Below, piece after piece: positions 39,661-47,346 of a stretch of 64,000 nucleotides of DNA. The notes under the pieces are model-generated. The model worked only from the letters and a program-made list of their open reading frames with translations. It made no database searches and was not told where the DNA came from. The translations under genes and the position numbers were made by a program. The stretch comes from Ruminococcus sp. NK3A76 (GTDB lineage: Bacteria > Bacillota > Clostridia > Oscillospirales > Ruminococcaceae), in the NCBI RefSeq assembly GCF_000686125.1, contig NZ_JMMA01000002.1:620001-684000 (forward strand), given 5' to 3'. How positions within the stretch are numbered: position 1 is the first letter of the stretch; each line of letters begins with the position of its first letter.

Positions 39661-40062
39661 ATGATATACAATCTTTTTATTAGTCATTCCTGGTCATATA
39701 GCAAAATGTACAATGAGTTACTTGATCTCCTAGATGAAGATCCTTTTTTTGAGTACAAGAATTATTCTGTTCCCAAAGATGATCCTATACATAATGCCCC
39801 TAATGAACAATTATTAAAAGCTGCAATTAGAGAGCAAATGTCTCATGCAAGTTGTGTATTAATATTGGCAGGTGTCTACGCAACATACAGTAAATGGATC
39901 AATATTGAGATGGATCTTGCTAAGAAAGGTTTTACACATCCTAAAAGAATAATCGCAGTTGAACCTTGGGGATCTGAGCGAACATCTTGGGTTGTTAAAA
40001 GTAAGGCTGACAGTATAGTTAGATGGCAGAGTAAGTCAATTATCAATGCGATTAAGAGGTAA
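39661..40062 (+). CDS. TIR-like (DUF1863/ThsB-type) protein
   Basis: 133 residues, GGAGG upstream. Begins YNLFISHSWSYSK, the usual start of MTH538/ThsB-type TIR-like domains, followed by a long loop (YSVPKDDPIHNAPNEQLL), CVLILAGVYATYSKWINIEMDLAKK with WxxxE at W79/E83, then KRIIAVEPWGSERTS. This is the fold used by Thoeris ThsB sensors, which often occur in more than one copy with different phage specificities. Third gene of the operon; a hairpin follows. Confidence 0.86.
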   Translation: MIYNLFISHSWSYSKMYNELLDLLDEDPFFEYKNYSVPKDDPIHNAPNEQLLKAAIREQMSHASCVLILAGVYATYSKWINIEMDLAKKGFTHPKRIIAVEPWGSERTSWVVKSKADSIVRWQSKSIINAIKR

Positions 40063-40403
40063 TTATTTATTATAAAATTGGTAATTATAGTTTTGATTAG
40101 TAAGCTATTTTTTTATTACTGTTAATGATATATTATGATATAGAATAAGAATCCCTGAAGTAGAATGATTTGTTAATTGCTATTACAGGGATTCATAGTA
40201 TTTAATGATATAATTCATTATGATATAGGTAAAAGATTGAATCCATTTGAGACTAGCAAAATGAACGTTCAATGTTTTTTAGATAAATGTGTAAATCTAA
40301 GAAACAAATATATGATATATATATTATAAATTATTAGTTATTTAGTATTAATAATACTAATAGTGAGATTAAGAATGATTTACAGATGCTAAGGGAGAAT
40401 TAT
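40063..40403. other. AT-rich gap between TIR and helicase genes
   Basis: No gene. It contains the 40149-40194 hairpin; the remaining 200 bp are AT-rich with no clear promoter boxes, although the helicase gene probably needs one here. Confidence 0.4.
40149..40194 (+). terminator. Hairpin after the TIR operon
   Basis: GAATCCCTG (40149-40157) pairs with CAGGGATTC (40186-40194). The T-run is weak, so termination may be partial. Confidence 0.5.
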
Positions 40404-43124
40404 ATGTTAAGGATAGATAAAGCAATTCTTGATGCTGATGCTGTAATATGTAAGAACATTTCTAAATTTGATGATTCAGAAAGAGGTTTATTATCACAAA
40501 ATATTCTTTCACAGCTTCGAAATCTTGTTGAGTATATTGCTCAGAAAGTATATTCTAATGGTCAAGATTCAGATCCAAATGATTATAGAATAAAAATAGA
40601 TGCATTGGACTTCATAAAAACAAAGGGGCAATTACGTTTCTTATCAAGTTTTCATGTGTTATTGCAAAAGTCGGTTTCCCATTATACTTTTGATGAAGGT
40701 GGATCTGAAAGGTTGATGCTTAAGTATTATGAGCATCTGTTAAAGATAAAGGAATTCTTGAGGGCAAACTATAATATAGAAGTTTTAAGGAATATAGATG
40801 ATTTCCCATTAAACCTTGACCCTCAACTATCTGAATACTATCAAAAGATTAGTGAAAGAATTAAAGTCCCAAGTCAATATGCGTATAAAGATCAATATGA
40901 TGATAGAGTATATATACAGAAGAAAAAAGCTTTTTTTATAGGAAGTCAAATATTCTACGAAGTGACATTTACTATTGCAGATGATAATGTGAGTAAATTT
41001 GATAGGGTGATTTGTTTCACGAATCTAGATATATTCGATAATTATGCTGTTAAGCTATCATTACATAATGATACAATTAATGTAATGGGTAAATCAATGC
41101 CAATAAAAGTTATTGATTCATGGAAAGTATCAATACGTCAATGTGAATTTAATAATTTTGCTAGAATACTTGGTGATAATGAAAAAAGAGTCAATACAAA
41201 ACAGAAAGAATATTCTTCATTAATGGATCATATATCAGAGAATCATCAAAGTTTAGTGGATTTAATTGCATCCTCAGATGATTATTATGAATACATAAAG
41301 CAAAAATGCACGGAGAATTCCCAAACGACACCAATATTTGATGTTCTTGATTCTGCACGAAGTATTATAAACAACAATCATTCAGGATCAAATGTTTTGC
41401 GTTATTTGCTTAATAATATGAATAATAGAATCATCAAAAAACAGTATAATGTTGAGACATGTCCTTATTTATCTGATTTGAACTTATGTTGGGGGTGTAT
41501 TCCCTTTGACAAAATGCCTTATACAACGTCTCTTGTTAATCACAATCCTAAGCTTTATGATTTATTTGATTGTATTGATACTACAGGGCGTGATCATGAG
41601 TTTTTAGCTAGAATAATAACGAATAATACTGAACAAAATGGAGTATTATTCACCCCAAAGAATGATTTATCTCGTTTTGATGATATTCAAGAATTAATCA
41701 ATAAGTATAATTCAAAGTTGTATTATAAGCATTCTCATCGTAACCTATTAACCTATAAAGATTATGTATATATTAAAGGATTTGCAGATGATACATCAGA
41801 AATAATAGAAAGAATCATAGAACTATCTCAAAACGGTGTTGATGATTATAAAGAGTTTGTTACATCATGGTTGATTAGTAACCCGGAGTATGTTATTGAT
41901 TGTAAAGAAAAACTTCAGGCATTAGAGAGCATGTTTGAAAACTCTAATGTCTCATTAATATATGGTTCAGCAGGAACCGGTAAATCTACTCTTATAAATC
42001 ATATTTCACATTTATATGAAGATAAAAAGAAACTCTTTATTGCTAATACTAATCCAGCTGTTGATAATATGAGACGTAAAGTGACTGTTGATAAGAATAA
42101 CTGTAAGTTTATGACTATAAAAAAATTCAATTCAAAGCATACTGTTTTTTCTAAATATGATATTGTTGTAATAGATGAATGTAGTACTGTAAGCAATTCT
42201 GATATGAAGGAGTTTTTAAGTAAGGCATCTTTTTCTCAGCTTGTTTTAGTTGGAGATGTATTTCAAATTGAGTCTATTCGATTCGGTAATTGGTTTAGTA
42301 TAGCTCGTTGCTTTGTTCCACAGACATCGGTTACTGAATTGACTAAACCTTTTCGCACAACAGAAGAAAGCTTGTTAACCGTATGGGAGAGAGTGAGAAA
42401 TCTTGATGATGCCATTTTAGAACCTATGCTAAAAGCGGGATATACAGTTAATCTTGATGATTCTATTTTTGAAAGCGTTGATAAGGATGAAATAGTTTTA
42501 TGTCTCAATTATGATGGCCTTTATGGAATCAATAATATAAACAGACTATTGCAGAGTAATAACCCCAATAAAGAGTATATCTGGAGAATCAATACATATA
42601 AAATCGACGATCCTGTTCTATTTAATGAATCGGACAGATTTGCACCTTTGATTTATAATAATATGAAAGGAAGAATAGTTGGAATATCTCCGGGGGAGAA
42701 TAAAATCACATTTGAAATTGAACTTGATCATATAATAAATGGATTTGAGGCCAATATGTATGGTATTAAAGTGTTAAAAGATACCTTAAATAATCATTCA
42801 GTTATTAGTTTCAGTGTAGATAAGTATAGATCTACTGATGAAGATGATCAATCCAATAATGCTATTGTACCATTTCAAGTTGCATATGCGGTTTCAATTC
42901 ATAAAGCACAAGGGTTAGAGTATAGTTCTGTTAAAATAGTTATTACAAATGAAGTTGAAGAATTGATAACTCATAATATTTTTTATACAGCAATCACAAG
43001 AGCCAAACAAAGCCTAAGAATCTATTGGTCTCCGGAAACAGAAAAAAAGATATTAGAAAGCTTTTCTAAAAAGAACTATAATAGGGATGCATCACTTATT
43101 AAGACATTATATGATTTGAATTAA
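40404..43124 (+). CDS. Large SF1 (RecD/Pif1-like) helicase with unrecognised N-terminal half
   Basis: 906 residues from the ATG at 40404 (AAGGGAG 6 nt upstream). The C-terminal 390 residues are a superfamily 1 helicase: Walker A YGSAGTGKST (about 520-528), Walker B VVIDECST (about 588), a LVLVGDVFQIESI motif III, and motifs V/VI SIHKAQGLEYSSVKIV and YTAITRAKQSLRIYW. The N-terminal 500 residues match nothing I recognise. Residues 30-60 (ILSQLRNLVEYIA) resemble HEPN/DUF4145-like helices, and a YNVETCPYLSDLNLCWGC stretch has close Cys residues. It may recognise or remodel invading nucleic acid. Confidence 0.82.
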   Translation: MLRIDKAILDADAVICKNISKFDDSERGLLSQNILSQLRNLVEYIAQKVYSNGQDSDPNDYRIKIDALDFIKTKGQLRFLSSFHVLLQKSVSHYTFDEGGSERLMLKYYEHLLKIKEFLRANYNIEVLRNIDDFPLNLDPQLSEYYQKISERIKVPSQYAYKDQYDDRVYIQKKKAFFIGSQIFYEVTFTIADDNVSKFDRVICFTNLDIFDNYAVKLSLHNDTINVMGKSMPIKVIDSWKVSIRQCEFNNFARILGDNEKRVNTKQKEYSSLMDHISENHQSLVDLIASSDDYYEYIKQKCTENSQTTPIFDVLDSARSIINNNHSGSNVLRYLLNNMNNRIIKKQYNVETCPYLSDLNLCWGCIPFDKMPYTTSLVNHNPKLYDLFDCIDTTGRDHEFLARIITNNTEQNGVLFTPKNDLSRFDDIQELINKYNSKLYYKHSHRNLLTYKDYVYIKGFADDTSEIIERIIELSQNGVDDYKEFVTSWLISNPEYVIDCKEKLQALESMFENSNVSLIYGSAGTGKSTLINHISHLYEDKKKLFIANTNPAVDNMRRKVTVDKNNCKFMTIKKFNSKHTVFSKYDIVVIDECSTVSNSDMKEFLSKASFSQLVLVGDVFQIESIRFGNWFSIARCFVPQTSVTELTKPFRTTEESLLTVWERVRNLDDAILEPMLKAGYTVNLDDSIFESVDKDEIVLCLNYDGLYGINNINRLLQSNNPNKEYIWRINTYKIDDPVLFNESDRFAPLIYNNMKGRIVGISPGENKITFEIELDHIINGFEANMYGIKVLKDTLNNHSVISFSVDKYRSTDEDDQSNNAIVPFQVAYAVSIHKAQGLEYSSVKIVITNEVEELITHNIFYTAITRAKQSLRIYWSPETEKKILESFSKKNYNRDASLIKTLYDLN

Positions 43125-43185
43125 TATTCGTTATTTGCTGATTCATGAGGAATGGTTATATGTTTTAGTATCTTTAGGAGGGTTT

Positions 43186-44160
43186 ATGGCGGTTTCTGGT
43201 TGCAGACAATTACATATTCTAAAATATCTTTATAAGATGACGGATGAAGAACACTATTTGACTGTGCATCAAATTGTTGAGTATCTTGATTCTATTGGCT
43301 TTCATACTCATAGACAGACGATATGCTCTGATATAGATGAGCTGAACAAATGCGGTTTTGAAGTGGTTTGTGTCAAGAGCTCACAGAATAGATATCATAT
43401 TAAGAATAGAGTGTTTTCAATGTCTGAGCTTACTCTTTTGATTGATGCAGTATCAGCTGCAAGAACAATTACTGTTGAGCAGAGTAATGAACTGATAAAA
43501 AAGCTATCAGGTCTTGAAAGTAAGTATAATGCTGATAAGTTGCTCAAAAATGTAGGAAAAAACTGTATCAAGTCAGAGAATCACGATATAATGGATATAA
43601 TTGAGGTTATTAATCGTGGGATTGATAGTCATAAGCAGATATCATATAAGTATTATGATAATGATGAAAACCTTTTGCCCGATTATCGTTATGATGGAAA
43701 AAGTGTTAAGATAAGTCCGTATGATCTTGTATGGTTGGATGACAGATACTATCTTATTGGTTTTTCAGTTAAGCATAAAAAAGTGATTACTATTCGAGTT
43801 GATAGAATGAGTGATGTAAAGATCACAAAAGACACATGTGTTCCTTCGCCGTCCGATTATGATGTGAATTACTATATAAAACACGTTTTTAAAATGTTTG
43901 ACGGTATAATGCAAAGTGTTGAGCTTAAATGCTTTTCCAAAGATGTGTATAATGCTGTTATAGACAGATTCGGTTCGGATATCTATGTACAGTCTGATGA
44001 GTCGGACAATTATATAGTTATTACTGTCAAAGCGAGTGTAAGCAAGACTTTTTACAGTTGGGTGTTTCAGTTTGACGATGATATAGAGATACTCTCTCCC
44101 AAAACTGTCAGACTTGAGTACAAAAAGATTTGTCAAGGGATTCTTAAGCAGTATAAGTAA
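43186..44160 (+). CDS. WYL-domain transcriptional regulator
   Basis: 324 residues from the ATG at 43186 with AGGAGG just upstream; the longer reading has no site. N-terminal winged helix (residues 5-70: LHILKYLYKM, QIVEYLDSIGFHTHRQTICSDIDEL). The WYL domain follows at about 130-220: ISYKYYDNDENLLPDYRYDGK, SPYDLVWLDDRYYLIGFS, ITIRVDRMSDVKI. The C-terminal WCX-like part includes VELKCFSKDVYNAVIDRFG. WYL repressors (BrxR/CapW) often control phage-defence operons and are released by nucleic-acid or nucleotide ligands. It is 61 bp after the helicase. Confidence 0.9.
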   Translation: MAVSGCRQLHILKYLYKMTDEEHYLTVHQIVEYLDSIGFHTHRQTICSDIDELNKCGFEVVCVKSSQNRYHIKNRVFSMSELTLLIDAVSAARTITVEQSNELIKKLSGLESKYNADKLLKNVGKNCIKSENHDIMDIIEVINRGIDSHKQISYKYYDNDENLLPDYRYDGKSVKISPYDLVWLDDRYYLIGFSVKHKKVITIRVDRMSDVKITKDTCVPSPSDYDVNYYIKHVFKMFDGIMQSVELKCFSKDVYNAVIDRFGSDIYVQSDESDNYIVITVKASVSKTFYSWVFQFDDDIEILSPKTVRLEYKKICQGILKQYK

Positions 44161-44194
44161 GTGGGAGATATTATTCTCTTTTAAAATGTTTTTT

Positions 44195-44240
44195 GCCTCT
44201 GGTGATGTAAAAAGACATCACCAGAGGCTTTTTATTTTTT
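44195..44240 (+). terminator. Terminator of the defence-like region
   Basis: Perfect 14-bp stem (44195-44208 with 44215-44228), 6-nt loop, and a run of T's. It closes the region on the right. Confidence 0.92.
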
Positions 44241-44248
44241 TCTGGCTA

Positions 44249-44278
44249 TTGACACAAATAGAACATATGTAGTAAAAT
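44249..44278 (+). promoter_or_regulatory. Sigma-A promoter at the left of the conjugative element
   Basis: TTGACA (44249-44254), 18-nt spacer, TAAAAT (44273-44278), 78 bp before the next start codon. Confidence 0.65.
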
Positions 44279-44355
44279 GATGATACAGAAAGAGATGTCT
44301 CGCAAGACTTTGTGTGTGAAAATATGGGCGTTTTATTGTGAAACGGAGGACGATA

Positions 44356-44886
44356 ATGGCATATAAATCTAAATTTATGGTATGGCTGGAGGGTCAGAGC
44401 GAGCTTATGTGTATTGATATTGAGAATAGTTATACAAAGATAAAGATCATTCTCGAACAGTACAAAGCTTTTAGCTGGACAAATAATACAGGTGTAAATC
44501 TGTTGAATATAGATGATTATGATATTTATGAACAGGTTTATGGCGAGGATAGGTTTTCATTTCTGATTGGTTATCTGTCAAATGACGATATGAGATCATT
44601 CAGAGTAAGGTTAAAGACTGCTGTTCAGACAAAGGAGTTTTCTGAGCTTATTCAAGCCGCTGTCCGAAAGGTGAAAGAATACCCGAAAATGGGTGAAGAA
44701 TACTATAAGATACTCGATATGAAGTATCTGAACTATTTTGACTATAATGAAGACGATATTCTGGAACAGCTTGAAATAGAGCGCAGCACATATTACAGAA
44801 AGAAGAAGGAGGCGATGTATCTGCTGGGTTATGTTCTGTTTGGTTTTACAATACCGACGTATATCATAAAGACAAACTCGGCATGA
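44356..44886 (+). CDS. Small HTH (sigma region 4/ArpU-like) protein
   Basis: 176 residues from the ATG at 44356; GGAGG lies 6 nt before it. The middle is acidic. The C-terminal 60 residues read KILDMKYLNYFDYNEDDILEQLEIERSTYYRKKKEAMYLLGYVLFG, a sigma region 4-type helix-turn-helix as in phage/ICE late regulators. N-terminal part MAYKSKFMVWLEGQSELM unrecognised. First gene of the element-like block; likely regulates transfer or excision genes. Followed immediately by an 11-bp-phased repeat array, a possible target. Confidence 0.65.
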   Translation: MAYKSKFMVWLEGQSELMCIDIENSYTKIKIILEQYKAFSWTNNTGVNLLNIDDYDIYEQVYGEDRFSFLIGYLSNDDMRSFRVRLKTAVQTKEFSELIQAAVRKVKEYPKMGEEYYKILDMKYLNYFDYNEDDILEQLEIERSTYYRKKKEAMYLLGYVLFGFTIPTYIIKTNSA

Positions 44887-45342
44887 ATTCAAAAATGGTT
44901 TACAATAAGTCGCAAAAACATGCGACTTTAATGCGACTGGAATGCGACGTAATTCCTACAACATTCCTACTCGTTTGGTACTGCTTTTTGCTGCATATGA
45001 TGATATAATGAGTTTACAACATTAAAGATAAACGCATTGGAATTATCCTTATGCAGCAGCTGAGCATTAAGAATATTACGGCAATAAGCCTTTCATCAGG
45101 GTGAACTGCCGACAAGGTGCGCACTTTCCTGCCCTGCGTCTTTTTGACGCAGGCAGAGGGTGTATTTTTTTGTGCCTTTTTCGACTGGTAATATATACTA
45201 ATTAGTGCTCCGGTGTGTTTGATTCTGTTGAATTTAAATGCGCCGGAGTGATTCTGTGTTTAGATATGCTCACTATCCTTAGCGAAGATCTGAAATTTAA
45301 AGGACCAACAACTTTAATTTTAGATTTTCGGAGGATATAAAA
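44887..45342. other. Non-coding control region of the conjugative element
   Basis: No gene over 455 bp. It holds an 11-bp-phased repeat array, a TATAAT-like box near 45004, a hairpin around CCTGCGTC/GACGCAGG followed by a T-run (near 45135-45172), and a CTCCGG/CCGGAG hairpin near 45208-45250. A candidate for oriT, attachment or regulatory functions; none is proven. Confidence 0.5.
44909..44973. repeat. 11-bp-phased direct repeats
   Basis: ATGCGAC occurs at 44920, 44931 and 44942, each exactly 11 bp apart; ATTCCTAC continues the same phase at 44952 and 44963. An inverted GTCGCA precedes at 44909-44914. Phasing near one helical turn suggests a protein-binding array. Confidence 0.75.
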
Positions 45343-45849
45343 ATGATAATTGATAACAAGGGTTTTGTTGAGGAATATAAGAATGTATTGGATAAAGTAT
45401 CTATCATCTTCAAGGCAGATAATGTCAGCGTAATAAATATCAGAGACTATTATGAGGACAACTGCTCTGAGCAGGAAACAGAAGAGGTAAGTGATAAGGT
45501 GCTTATCGAGCTTCTTGACTATAAAAGAGAAAAGGAAAGGGAAAGAAATGAAAAAAGACGTCATCATGCAGGATCGATTGATGTTCCCCATAGTATGGAG
45601 GAGTACTCAGCAGTAGACTTGGATGATAGCAACGAAAAAATCTATCTGCGTGAATGGATAAAAAACGAACTCAGTAATTGCAGCAAGGCAGTAGTAAGAA
45701 GAATGATACTTAGGTATGTCGAAAACTATTCCATAAAGGACATCGCTGAAATAGAGGCTGTTCATTATACAAGTGTGAGATGGACCTTAAATAAAGCAAA
45801 AGAAATATTGTCTAACAAATACAATTCCAGAAATGACATTACATTTTGA
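45343..45849 (+). CDS. Sigma-like/HTH regulator of the conjugative element
   Basis: 168 residues; GGAGG upstream. The middle is charged (DYKREKERERNEKRRHH). The C-terminal region reads WIKNELSNCSKAVVRRMILRYVENYSIKDIAEIEAVHYTSVRWTLNKAKEIL, a sigma-70 region 4 HTH; there is no region 2. Such proteins are common before the transfer operon in Tn1549-type elements. Regulation of the following genes is inferred from place only. Confidence 0.72.
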   Translation: MIIDNKGFVEEYKNVLDKVSIIFKADNVSVINIRDYYEDNCSEQETEEVSDKVLIELLDYKREKERERNEKRRHHAGSIDVPHSMEEYSAVDLDDSNEKIYLREWIKNELSNCSKAVVRRMILRYVENYSIKDIAEIEAVHYTSVRWTLNKAKEILSNKYNSRNDITF

Positions 45850-45969
45850 TTTGTGCATATCCCCAAACTTTTGCATTTGCTACTAAAAAAGCGCCTCAAA
45901 GTGACCTATATAACGAAACCGCATATTTGGCGATTAGCGGTTGTATTTAAAACGAAAGGAGGAATGACC

Positions 45970-47346
45970 ATGCACGGCGATGATGTTGCCAGCGCAGGAG
46001 TAACTGTCAGCGTTGATATTATCTCAAAGGCGAATGAGATATTACTGGAGCTTATCAAGATAAACATTGATAAGGAGCGTGACAAGGCTCAGGCGAAGGC
46101 TATGAAGGGCAAAAAGCTCAAGCTGTCAGGCGGCGAGGTCAGCTTCAAACGGCTCAAAGAGGGCGGCGAGATAGGTATGCTGCCGAGCTTTGATAAGGCT
46201 GATTTCAAGGAGCTTGTAAAAAGGGCAAAATCACTTGACATACCGCTTGCAGGCGTTCAGGAAAAGGACAAGGATAACACGCTGTCGGTGTTCTTTAATA
46301 AAAAGGATAAGGCAGCCCTTGACAGTATCGTGCGTGACATAGTACAGCAGAAACTAAACCAACCTGCACAGGCAGAAAAGATGATAACCATCGAAAAAAC
46401 GCAGGTCGAGGGGTTTCAGATGTACTGTTCCGACCACGATATACCTGTCAGCTTTATGGAAACGCAGGAGGATGTCAAGTGCATTTTCAATGCGGCTTAC
46501 GAGCAGCAGATCGGTCGGGCTATGGAGAACTACCGCAGGATGCAGAGCGAGCTGTCTAAAATATCAGTCGAGGTGGTAAAGGAAAAGGACAAGCCTAAGA
46601 TCATTGTTACGGATATGAATGACGGCAAAAAGATCACAATGAATTTCTGCACAAAGGCAAGGCTTGAACGTATGCTTGGCGAGCGTATGGGCTTTGAGCC
46701 TTTCAAGGCGGCAGAGGTGGCGAATATCTTGGCTGACAGGCTGACCGATGAGCAGAAGCAGTTTTACTACAGCGGCTCACGAACTGTCGAGCAGCTTGAA
46801 TACTTTGCAAAGGATATCCGGCTTGATGATGACAATATCCTCACCGAGAATTACAGCTTTGCAAAGATGAAGTTCAGAAATGAGGAAACTCCCAAGCTTA
46901 CGATCACCGATAAGGACGGCAACTTTGTGGTGCTGTCAGGTGCGAATATCAGGCGTGAGGACGTTGAGCGTGACATTGTGAACTATCTCAAAGTCAGCGA
47001 TACCGAAACGATCGCAGCGATCATGTCTAAAGCCGAAAAGCTGGGCTTTGCTGAAAAGGCTGTAACGCTGAATTTCAAGGAATACGCTATTGAGCGTGAA
47101 TCTCAGAACAGCTTTACGGTAACAGGCGGTTCTACCGTTTTAAGGCTTGACCTGTCGGATAAGGACTCGGCAATAAAGCAGATGACCGATACTTTTGGTA
47201 TGAGCAAAAATAAGGCTGAGAGGATAATAGGTAAGGCGAGCAAGCAGAGCGTTTCGATGAATACGCTCCAGCGTGTCAAGGCAAAGCTGCCTAAGCCCGG
47301 AAATACGCTTGACCATAAGACAAGAGACAGGGGGTCGAGAAAATAA
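45970..47346 (+). CDS. PcfB-like/DUF3801 conjugation protein
   Basis: 458 residues from ATG 45970, 7 nt after GGAGG; earlier in-frame starts lie before the ribosome site. N-terminal 130 residues (GDDVASAGVTVSVDIISKANEILLELIK, KQKGKKLKLSGGEVSFKRLK-type positions, then SFDKADFKELVKRAKSLDIP) match the DUF3801/PcfB style of relaxosome accessory proteins. The remaining 320 residues contain two similar units with PKIIVTDMNDGKKITM and PKLTITDKDGNFVVLS. Its stop overlaps the likely start of virD4. Confidence 0.72.
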   Translation: MHGDDVASAGVTVSVDIISKANEILLELIKINIDKERDKAQAKAMKGKKLKLSGGEVSFKRLKEGGEIGMLPSFDKADFKELVKRAKSLDIPLAGVQEKDKDNTLSVFFNKKDKAALDSIVRDIVQQKLNQPAQAEKMITIEKTQVEGFQMYCSDHDIPVSFMETQEDVKCIFNAAYEQQIGRAMENYRRMQSELSKISVEVVKEKDKPKIIVTDMNDGKKITMNFCTKARLERMLGERMGFEPFKAAEVANILADRLTDEQKQFYYSGSRTVEQLEYFAKDIRLDDDNILTENYSFAKMKFRNEETPKLTITDKDGNFVVLSGANIRREDVERDIVNYLKVSDTETIAAIMSKAEKLGFAEKAVTLNFKEYAIERESQNSFTVTGGSTVLRLDLSDKDSAIKQMTDTFGMSKNKAERIIGKASKQSVSMNTLQRVKAKLPKPGNTLDHKTRDRGSRK

